A stretch of DNA of 32,524 nucleotides from Actinomycetota bacterium (GTDB taxonomy: Bacteria > Actinomycetota > Acidimicrobiia > Acidimicrobiales > Ilumatobacteraceae). Shown here in pieces: positions 26,104 through 32,524 of this stretch. The DNA is taken from assembly GCA_009700145.1 (NCBI GenBank), contig WLMQ01000005.1, positions 1-32,524 on the forward strand, given 5' to 3'. The position numbers were made by a program, and so were the translations under genes. A model generated the notes under the pieces. The model was given only the letters and a program-made list of their open reading frames with translations, ran no database searches and was not told the origin of the DNA. Position 1 is the stretch's first letter. The number at the start of each line of letters is the position of its first letter.

Positions 26104-27089
26104 TGTCTCAACAATCTCGTGTCATAGTCGTCGGTGCCGCTCAGCTCGGTCCGATCCAAAAGTCTGACTCTCGCGCCAGCGTTGTCGAGCGTTTAATTTC
26201 GTTATTGCGTCAAGCGAAAAAACGCTCATGCGACTTAGTGGTGTTTCCCGAACTGGCTTTGACCACCTTCTTTCCCCGTTGGTTTGTTGATGACATCTCT
26301 GACGCCGATCATTGGTATGAAAAGTCAATGCCAAGTACCGATACACAACCTCTCTTTGATGAGGCTAAGAAACTCGGAATTGGTTTCTCATTGGGCTACG
26401 CCGAACTGACCGAACCCGATGCTCAAGGTGTTGTGCATCGGTACAACACCCAGATTTTGGTTGAACGTGACGGCTCAGTAGTAGCCAAGTACCACAAGGT
26501 ACATATTCCTGGTCACGAACATCATGAGCCGAATCGTCCGTTCCAACACGCTGAGCGCTATTACTTCGAACCAGGTCCTGAAGGCTTTGGCGTTTGGGCG
26601 GCTTTCGGCGGTCTCTTCGGCATGATGATTTGTAACGATCGTCGTTGGCCAGAGTCGTACCGCGAAATGGGCCTTCAAGGTGTGGAAATGATTCTGTGTG
26701 GTTACAACACTCCAATTCATTACGTTCCAGATCCGAGTCAAGATATTTTGCAGGGTTTTCATAATTCTCTCGTGATGCAATCTGGCGCCTATCAAAACGG
26801 AACTTGGGTCGTAGGTGTCGCTAAGGGCGGAATTGAAGAAGGCGTTGATTCGCTGGGTCAAACATGCATTGTTGCTCCGAGTGGTCAAATCGTGGCTCAA
26901 ACATTGACTACTGATGATGAACTCATTGTCGCTGCCTGTGATCTTGATTGGTGTGAGCGTTACAAAGGCACCCTCTTTAATTTCGATCGCTATCGTCGAC
27001 CCGAGGTTTATACCCGCATTACTCAACAACGCGGAACAATCATTTCACCCGAAAACCAAGCGGCGATTAAGAGACATACCAATGACTGA
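26100..27089 (+). CDS. Carbon-nitrogen hydrolase, N-carbamoyl-D-amino acid hydrolase-like
   Basis: A 329-residue nitrilase-superfamily enzyme with the triad in place: Glu51 (VVFPELALTTFFPRW), Lys133 (KYHKVHIPGH) and Cys178 (MMICNDRRWPE). The first stretch, RPFQH, and FHNSLVMQSGAYQNG follow the Agrobacterium D-carbamoylase closely along its length, closer than other nitrilases I can recall. That enzyme opens N-carbamoyl-D-amino acids to the amino acid, CO2 and ammonia. It overlaps the M20 gene by four bases and the next gene by eight, so it is tightly coupled. In this setting the true substrate may be a ureido product of a ring-opened heterocycle. Confidence 0.88.
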   Translation: MMSQQSRVIVVGAAQLGPIQKSDSRASVVERLISLLRQAKKRSCDLVVFPELALTTFFPRWFVDDISDADHWYEKSMPSTDTQPLFDEAKKLGIGFSLGYAELTEPDAQGVVHRYNTQILVERDGSVVAKYHKVHIPGHEHHEPNRPFQHAERYYFEPGPEGFGVWAAFGGLFGMMICNDRRWPESYREMGLQGVEMILCGYNTPIHYVPDPSQDILQGFHNSLVMQSGAYQNGTWVVGVAKGGIEEGVDSLGQTCIVAPSGQIVAQTLTTDDELIVAACDLDWCERYKGTLFNFDRYRRPEVYTRITQQRGTIISPENQAAIKRHTND

Positions 27090-29694
27090 TATCGCAAACA
27101 ATCCGCATCAACGAGCCAGTCGCAGAGTTGCGTTGCAGGTCAATGGGCAAGAAGTCACCGTTGACGCTGAGCATCCGCATTTGCTTGCGGCGCTGCGTGA
27201 TGAACTAGATATCACATCGCCAAAAGATGGTTGTTCACCATCAGGTCAATGTGGTTGTTGCACCGTTTTGATTGACGGCAAGGTTGTCGTGAGTTGCCAA
27301 CAATCTCTAGAAAAAGTTGCTGGCAAAACGGTGGTCACTCTAGAAGGACTCGATCAAGCCGAACGTGATTCATATGCCAATGCCTTCGCTGCCTGTGGTG
27401 GTTTGCAGTGTGGCTTCTGTATTCCTGGCATCGTGATGCGTGCCAAGGGTCAAATAGACAAAAAGGGTTCTGCGCTCACTAAGTCAGATATGAGCCGTCA
27501 CTTGGGTGCCAACCTGTGCCGCTGTACGGGATACGTCAAGGTGCTCGACGCCATTGAGGCAGTTGCTCAGGGCAAACAACTCATACCTCAGCAGCCAACT
27601 GGTCTTGGTTCGGGCGGAATGAAATATGAAGCCAAAGAATTGACTCTTGGTGACCGAGGCTATGTCGACGATATCCGTGTCCCCGGAATGCTTCACGCTG
27701 CTCTCGTGCTCACAGAACACACTCGAGCCGATATCACAGCAATCAACATTGACTCGGCCTTACAGGCTTCTGGAGTTGTCGGCGTATTTACAGCAAGTGA
27801 TATCCCAGCCGAGCTTCGAGTTGGTTTGATCTATAAAGACTGGCCGGTGATGATTCCAGTCGGTGGTCGAACCAGCTACGCCGGTGACGTATTGGCAGTT
27901 GTTGTCGCTGATACTCGCATTGCTGCACGGGCTGCGACTGCACTTGTTGAAGTGACGTATGCACCCCTCAAACCGATTACTGATCCGTTGTATGCGATAA
28001 CTAATCAAGAAATCGCCGTATGGGGAACCGACTCAAATGTTTTGAGTATCAGCAGGTATTCACGAGGCAATGTTGAGATTGCTTTGGCGGCAGCGCCTCA
28101 TGTTGTGCACGAGATCTTTGATACTCAGCGCATTGAGCATGCTTTCTTAGAGCCAGAAAGTTCGTTAGCCGTGCCTTCGGTAACCGATGGTGTTCGTCGC
28201 CTGCATGTGTATTCCGGTGGACAAGGCGTTTGGGACGACCGCAACGACATCGCGCGAATTCTTGGAATAGATCATTCACAAATCACCGTCGAACTCGTCA
28301 CAAATGGCGGAGCGTTTGGTGGCAAGGAAGATATGAGCAATCAGGCTCATGCGGCTCTTGCTGCTTGGTTGCTTGATGCACCGGTGAAGTGCACGCTTTC
28401 ACGTGAAGAGTCGCTCTTGATTCATGCCAAGAGGCATCCGATCCATATGGAGTACACAGCAGGGTGCGATTCTGATGGTCGCTTAGTTGCTCTCAAGGTT
28501 CGGGCTCTCGGCGACAGCGGAGCTTATGCAAGTGTTGGCATGAAGGTTCTTGAACGTATGGCTGGTCATGCCAGCGGTCCGTATGTATTGGCCAACATCG
28601 ACGTTGAAGCCATTGCAGCACGCACTAATAATCCAGTGTGTGGTGCTTTCCGAGGGTTCGGAGCTAATCAGGCACAGTTCGCTATGGAAGGCGTCATTGA
28701 TCGCTTGGCGAACATGGTCGGTATCTCAGGTTGGGAAATGCGTAAACGCAATGTCATCAAGCCAGGCGTTGTTTGGGGACCTGGACAGATCATGGATGAT
28801 GGCTGCCTCGGTGCCGAAAGATGTCTTGATGAAATTAAACCCTTCTACGATGCTGCCATTGCATCGGGTCAAGCGGTTGGTCTTGGGTTGGGACTCAAGA
28901 ACTCTGGACTCGGAAACGGGTTCAAAGAAATCAGTGGTGCAATTATTCACTTCCGTGAAGATGGAATCGTTGAAGTACGACATGGTTGGACCGAGATGGG
29001 GCAAGGTATCAACACTGTTGCCTTGCAGGTTGCTGTGCATGAACTTGGAATTGATCCTGACAAAATTCGTGTGATTGTTGATACCACACGTGAACTTGGC
29101 TTCGGGCAAACTACTGGCTCGCGTGGCACCTTGATGGGCGCTGGAGCTGTGAAGGCCGCCTGCGAAGCAGCCCGTGCCGCAAACTGTGCGGTGGGTGTCG
29201 ATCACTATGGCGAGTACCGAATTGATTGGACTCAGAAGTTGGGTGAAGTTGAAAATCCAACAATCCATTCAACATTTGGTTATGCCGCGCAACTTGTCAC
29301 AGTCGACCGCGAAACCGGCAAAGTCATCGAAGTTGTGGCAGCCCACGACGTGGGGATGGCCGTCAACCCAACTTTGTGTGAAGGACAGATCGAAGGATCA
29401 GTTCACATGGGTCTTGGCTATGCCCTTTCAGAAAAGTTCCCATCCGATCCCGAGACCGGTTTCCCAACAAATAAAACATTGCGTTCACTCGGAATCATTA
29501 GAGCGAAAGATATGCCGCCCGTCAAGGTTGTGCTGGTCGAATCTCCTGAACCTAATTCACCTTATGGAATTAAGGGTGTTGGCGAGATTGGTTTAGTGCC
29601 AACTGCAGGAGCAGTAGCTGCGGCCCTTTTCGACTACGACGGTCAATGGCGAACAGTGTTGCCTATGCGTCCCACCAACGAAGACAACGACTGA
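27082..29694 (+). CDS. Fused [2Fe-2S] / molybdopterin hydroxylase of the xanthine dehydrogenase family (XdhD/Mop-like)
   Basis: An 870-residue enzyme that hydroxylates an N-heterocycle or aldehyde with water as oxygen source. Residues 15-165 are the iron-sulfur part: a plant-type [2Fe-2S] cluster in GCSPSGQCGCC (Cys51, 57, 60) with Cys72, then a second cluster from CGGLQCGFC (Cys110, 113) and LCRCTGY (Cys146, 148). From about 190 the molybdopterin subunit follows: YVDDIRVPGMLHAAL, GGAFGGKEDMSNQAH, GAFRGFGANQAQFAME, GQTTGSRGTLMGAGAV, and the catalytic Glu (about 835) in KGVGEIGL. No FAD subunit gene is in the window. E. coli XdhD and Desulfovibrio Mop share this fused design. I used ATG 27082; the longer frame lies inside the nitrilase gene. 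Confidence 0.9.
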   Translation: MTDIANNPHQRASRRVALQVNGQEVTVDAEHPHLLAALRDELDITSPKDGCSPSGQCGCCTVLIDGKVVVSCQQSLEKVAGKTVVTLEGLDQAERDSYANAFAACGGLQCGFCIPGIVMRAKGQIDKKGSALTKSDMSRHLGANLCRCTGYVKVLDAIEAVAQGKQLIPQQPTGLGSGGMKYEAKELTLGDRGYVDDIRVPGMLHAALVLTEHTRADITAINIDSALQASGVVGVFTASDIPAELRVGLIYKDWPVMIPVGGRTSYAGDVLAVVVADTRIAARAATALVEVTYAPLKPITDPLYAITNQEIAVWGTDSNVLSISRYSRGNVEIALAAAPHVVHEIFDTQRIEHAFLEPESSLAVPSVTDGVRRLHVYSGGQGVWDDRNDIARILGIDHSQITVELVTNGGAFGGKEDMSNQAHAALAAWLLDAPVKCTLSREESLLIHAKRHPIHMEYTAGCDSDGRLVALKVRALGDSGAYASVGMKVLERMAGHASGPYVLANIDVEAIAARTNNPVCGAFRGFGANQAQFAMEGVIDRLANMVGISGWEMRKRNVIKPGVVWGPGQIMDDGCLGAERCLDEIKPFYDAAIASGQAVGLGLGLKNSGLGNGFKEISGAIIHFREDGIVEVRHGWTEMGQGINTVALQVAVHELGIDPDKIRVIVDTTRELGFGQTTGSRGTLMGAGAVKAACEAARAANCAVGVDHYGEYRIDWTQKLGEVENPTIHSTFGYAAQLVTVDRETGKVIEVVAAHDVGMAVNPTLCEGQIEGSVHMGLGYALSEKFPSDPETGFPTNKTLRSLGIIRAKDMPPVKVVLVESPEPNSPYGIKGVGEIGLVPTAGAVAAALFDYDGQWRTVLPMRPTNEDND

Positions 29695-29695
29695 C

Positions 29696-30718
29696 ATGGC
29701 AAGCACCACTCCAGGTCTTGTCTGTGGTCACCATCATTTGTATTCATCGTTGGCTCGGGGAATGCCTGCGCCACCACTTCAACCGACAAACTTTCTAGAA
29801 ATCTTGCAACAAGTTTGGTGGCGTTTAGATACGGCGCTTGATCTTGAAATGATTTATTGGTCAGCGAAGTTGGGCGCCGTTGAAGCTTTGATGAGCGGCA
29901 CAACCGGAATCATTGACCACCACGAAAGTCCGAACGCGATTGAAGGCAGCCTTGATGTCATTGCCCAAGCTTGCTCAGAAGTCGGTGTGCGAGTTGTGTG
30001 TTCATATGGGGTGACCGATCGTCACGGATCTGCTGCTGGTCGTCGGGGTCTTGAGGAAAATCGCCGCTTCATTGCATCTGGTGGTCGCGGAATGGTCGGT
30101 GTGCATGCAGCATTCACATGTTCAGATGAACTACTTGAAAGCGCGTCCGGCTTGGCAAATGATCTAGGAGTCGGTGTTCATATTCATGTTGCCGAAGGCA
30201 TCGATGACCTTGCTGCAGGAAAAAGGCTTGAACAGCTTGCTCAAGATGATTGGCTACTTGTTCATTGCGTGCATCTTGATCGAGAACTGCGAGGAACGAT
30301 TGCTCATAACCCGCGCAGCAATATGAATAACGGCGTTGGATACGCGCATCCGTCGCGGCGAGCAAACAAGATAATCCTCGGTACCGACGGAATTGGCGCC
30401 GACATGCTCGAAGAAATGCGCTTGGCCTATGTGGCGTACCGAGCTGATGAAGTCACTCTCTCTCCTGACCTCGCGTGGTCATGGCTTGAAAATGGCTACG
30501 ACTTTATTCCAGAGTGTCGCGATGATCAGGTGACTTGGAATTACGACCACAGTGATAGTCCGTGGCACGTCGCTTTCACACCGGGCATACGTGCGATCAA
30601 TGTTCGGTCGGCCGAAGGCGAAGAATTGCTTCATGATGGTCTACCGACGTTGGTCGATCTGCATGAGATTAGAAGTAAAGCGTCCGAAGCCGCAATCAGG
30701 CTTTTTGCGAAATTGTAA
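29696..30718 (+). CDS. SsnA-like amidohydrolase, short form
   Basis: A 340-residue metal-dependent amidohydrolase that resembles E. coli SsnA, a putative aminohydrolase. GLVCGHHHLYSSLARG (His12/His14 as HxH), VWWRLDTALD, IIDHHESPNAIEGSL, VHIHVAEG, HNPRSNMNNGVGY and LGTDGIGADMLEEMRLA match it in order. E. coli SsnA has about 57 residues before the HxH loop, forming part of a beta-domain; here only about ten precede it, and the preceding gene ends one base earlier, so the N-terminal strand set is absent. The family deaminates or opens rings of purine-like compounds. In E. coli ssnA lies close to xdhD, and here the two are adjacent and coupled. Confidence 0.85.
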   Translation: MASTTPGLVCGHHHLYSSLARGMPAPPLQPTNFLEILQQVWWRLDTALDLEMIYWSAKLGAVEALMSGTTGIIDHHESPNAIEGSLDVIAQACSEVGVRVVCSYGVTDRHGSAAGRRGLEENRRFIASGGRGMVGVHAAFTCSDELLESASGLANDLGVGVHIHVAEGIDDLAAGKRLEQLAQDDWLLVHCVHLDRELRGTIAHNPRSNMNNGVGYAHPSRRANKIILGTDGIGADMLEEMRLAYVAYRADEVTLSPDLAWSWLENGYDFIPECRDDQVTWNYDHSDSPWHVAFTPGIRAINVRSAEGEELLHDGLPTLVDLHEIRSKASEAAIRLFAKL

Positions 30719-30751
30719 ATCAACTCCACAAGCACAAAGGTCCACACCAAA

Positions 30752-31777
30752 ATGAGCGAATCTACAAGCATTCAACCCGTAGCGATTTATCTTCAAGACG
30801 CCCACCCGATTCGTGAGGGCATGCAGTTTGCGCAATACGCCGAAAGCAAGGGCTTCGACGCAGTGTGGCAGGCCGAAAGTCGACTCGTTCGCGAAGCAAC
30901 AGTTCCGATGGCTGCTTTCGCGAGTGTTACTGAACGAATCAAGGTTGGTAGTGGCGTCGTCGATTGCTGGAGTCGTAATCCCGCTCGACTAGCCGCAACC
31001 TTTTCAACACTTGATGACTTGGCGCCTGGTCGCGTCATTTTGGGCATTGGGGCTTGGTGGGATCCGTTGGCACAAAAAGTCGGTATTGATCGAGCGAAAC
31101 CGCTACGTGTCATGCGCGAAATAGTCACAACCGTTCGTGCCTTATTGAACAATGAAACTGTGACCTTTGATGGTGAGTATGTTCACCTTGACGGAGTCGA
31201 GCTTGACTATGTGTATCAAGATCGTCGTCCGAAAGATGTTCCGATCTACATCGGGGCAACCGGAATGCAGATGATGGAACTGACTGGCGAAATAGCCGAT
31301 GGCGCAGTGCTCAATTATTTAGTGTCACCCGATTACAACGATCAAGCACTTGAAGCTCTCGAAAAAGGCGCGTCCAAGGCTGGTCGCTCACTGAGCGATA
31401 TTGACCGGCCCCAATTGGTGGTTTGTAGCGTTCACGAAGATCGTCAAACTGCCCTTGATATGGCTCGCTTAATGGTGACTCAGTATCTCGGTCAACAACC
31501 TCACATCATGAAGGCGTCTGGCGTCCCTCAGTCATTGCTCGACAAAGTTGGCGAAGTGCTTACCTGGCCTGCTAGCCACGAACAAGTTGTGGCTGCGAGC
31601 AAACTTGTGCCTGATGAAATAGTCGAAATGCTGACGGCGAGTGGTACACCTGCAGAGGCTCGTGCCAAGGTGAAGCATTACATCGACCACGGTTGCACAT
31701 GTCCGATTTTGTATCCACTAGGCGATGTCAAAGCGACCATTGATGCTTTTTCTGGCTGGGATGGCTCAGCTAAATAG
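30752..31777 (+). CDS. Luciferase-like (LLM) flavin/F420-dependent oxidoreductase
   Basis: A 341-residue TIM-barrel enzyme of the bacterial luciferase family. [20 protein letters not shown] and [16 protein letters not shown] begin the barrel; [41 protein letters not shown] and [25 protein letters not shown] resemble actinobacterial F420-dependent methylenetetrahydromethanopterin-reductase-like proteins. Cofactor F420 is likely but not certain. The ATG at 30752 stands 33 bases after the SsnA-like gene with AAAGG eleven bases upstream. It is the last gene of the same-strand run from 24808 and may finish or feed electrons to the pathway; this is inference. Confidence 0.88.
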   Translation: MSESTSIQPVAIYLQDAHPIREGMQFAQYAESKGFDAVWQAESRLVREATVPMAAFASVTERIKVGSGVVDCWSRNPARLAATFSTLDDLAPGRVILGIGAWWDPLAQKVGIDRAKPLRVMREIVTTVRALLNNETVTFDGEYVHLDGVELDYVYQDRRPKDVPIYIGATGMQMMELTGEIADGAVLNYLVSPDYNDQALEALEKGASKAGRSLSDIDRPQLVVCSVHEDRQTALDMARLMVTQYLGQQPHIMKASGVPQSLLDKVGEVLTWPASHEQVVAASKLVPDEIVEMLTASGTPAEARAKVKHYIDHGCTCPILYPLGDVKATIDAFSGWDGSAK

Positions 31778-31785
31778 GAAGCGGT

Positions 31786-32487
31786 TTATTGGTTGCGGAA
31801 CAGTTGAACGTCACGCGTGACTTCTATTTGCCGAGCAACTGTGCCTCCGGCCACCATCAAAGGTCCCAAGAAAATGAGGGCGATGAGTGGAGCAGGAATT
31901 CCGGGAGACCAAATGGTTCCGAATAGAACACCGGCAACCCACACTGAAATTGCTGTCACGTTCCAAAGGCGCCATTGAACGACACGAATCGGATGAGCGA
32001 ATTGCACGTTGGTCATGGTGAGAATCGACAAGCATGCAACCACAACAAGAGTGACAGTTGGAGAACTGTTTAATAGCCACAGGGTTGGAATGACCATGTT
32101 CCATGATGCCGGAAAACCGTGAAACCAACTTTCAGAATCTTGTTGGTCGGTGCGACTAAACCACAAGCACGAAAACATTAAAAGGGCGGCCACAGCAATC
32201 ATTCCTGAGCGGTCGTGATTGACCATATGGAATTCCCACAGGAAAGCCGCCGGGACGAGCACACAGGTGACGAAATCGATAACGAGATCGAGTACATAAC
32301 CATCGAACTTGGTGGTGGCTTCTTCAGGCAAGAGTCGCCGCGCCAAAGGCCCGTCAATGCCATCGATCAACTGAGCGACGAGCAGCCAAATGATCGCTAA
32401 TCGAGCGGAACCGTCAAGCACCGCGACGAGAGCAGCCATTCCGACGAGGACGCCAGTGGCGGTGAAAGCGTGAAGGGCGAGCGACAT
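31786..32487 (-). CDS. CDP-alcohol phosphatidyltransferase, phosphatidylcholine-synthase-like
   Basis: A membrane enzyme with about seven hydrophobic segments. The catalytic motif reads DGIDGPLARR, then DGYVLDLVIDF, which is the CDP-alcohol phosphotransferase pattern (four Asp). LHAFTATG at the start, HGFPASWNMVIPTLW and FAHPIRVVQWRLWN agree with rhizobial phosphatidylcholine synthase Pcs, which joins choline to CDP-diacylglycerol. Whether choline is the acceptor is not shown. The frame remains open upstream of the ATG at 32487 to the end of the window without a stop, and the upstream residues (HLDSVRQSPRD) look like coding sequence, so the true start may lie outside. It converges on the LLM oxidoreductase gene with 8 bases between. 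Confidence 0.8.
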   Translation of the reverse strand: MSLALHAFTATGVLVGMAALVAVLDGSARLAIIWLLVAQLIDGIDGPLARRLLPEEATTKFDGYVLDLVIDFVTCVLVPAAFLWEFHMVNHDRSGMIAVAALLMFSCLWFSRTDQQDSESWFHGFPASWNMVIPTLWLLNSSPTVTLVVVACLSILTMTNVQFAHPIRVVQWRLWNVTAISVWVAGVLFGTIWSPGIPAPLIALIFLGPLMVAGGTVARQIEVTRDVQLFRNQ

Positions 32488-32524
32488 GTCCCGAGGAGAT
32501 TGGCGGACACTGTCGAGATGTTGA

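Noticed and set aside
26914-27081. A 56-codon upstream extension of the fused Fe-S/Mo enzyme.
   Set aside because: It lies wholly inside the nitrilase gene in another frame and adds no family-like residues; ATG 27082 directly precedes the iron-sulfur domain.
28726-29268. A 180-codon open frame on the - strand opposite the Mo-enzyme gene.
   Set aside because: It is antisense to well-conserved codons of the Mo-binding domain and its product resembles no protein family.

Overview
The window looks like a chromosomal segment of a mid-GC actinobacterium, most plausibly of the class Acidimicrobiia. This is inferred from protein character, not from a marker gene. The signs are frequent GTG starts, dense short overlaps between genes, a luciferase-like and a split-barrel enzyme of the kinds that often use coenzyme F420, an Rv2258c-like methyltransferase, and the form of the Liv transporter and metallo-beta-lactamase genes. 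I see no rRNA, tRNA, CRISPR array, prophage or insertion sequence.

Left part (1-4351): the 3' end of a Liv-type solute-binding protein on + converges on a complete livH-livM-livG-livF transport operon on -. A strong terminator and a 27-bp tandem repeat separate them. LivH carries an unusual extracytoplasmic beta-sandwich-like domain at its N-terminus. Next (4380-8290) come an EamA-type exporter coupled to a nitronate-monooxygenase-like flavoprotein, a heme A synthase on the opposite strand, and a probable AttH/CrtC-like calycin protein. An AT-rich patch (8291-8940) holds an orphan, lysine-rich, internally repeated protein with a C-terminal membrane anchor.

Middle (8943-15592, all -): two half-transporters of a heterodimeric ABC exporter, a histidine phosphatase, a methyltransferase, a split-barrel FMN/F420 protein and an SDR dehydrogenase form a tight directon. 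After it lie a DoxX protein coupled to a small membrane-anchored unknown, a hexapeptide acyltransferase and a P1-family (NylC/DmpA-like) self-cleaving hydrolase.

Right part: panB-panC-FAD oxidoreductase (18651-21709) form an operon and supply two steps of pantothenate synthesis. A divergent ProA-like dehydrogenase and a metallo-beta-lactamase hydrolase then diverge from overlapping start codons. A TauE/SafE permease diverges from the most interesting unit, 24808-31777. This unit holds an M20 carbamoylase/allantoate-amidohydrolase-like enzyme, a D-carbamoylase-like nitrilase, a fused [2Fe-2S]-molybdopterin hydroxylase and a shortened SsnA-like amidohydrolase, followed by a luciferase-like oxidoreductase. 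The first four are translationally coupled. The pairing of the last two enzyme types recalls the xdhD-ssnA neighbourhood of E. coli, so I read the unit as a candidate, undescribed pathway for oxidising and opening a nitrogen heterocycle (purine or hydantoin-like). A small palindrome over a likely -10 element sits just before its first gene. The right edge holds a phosphatidylcholine-synthase-like CDP-alcohol phosphatidyltransferase.
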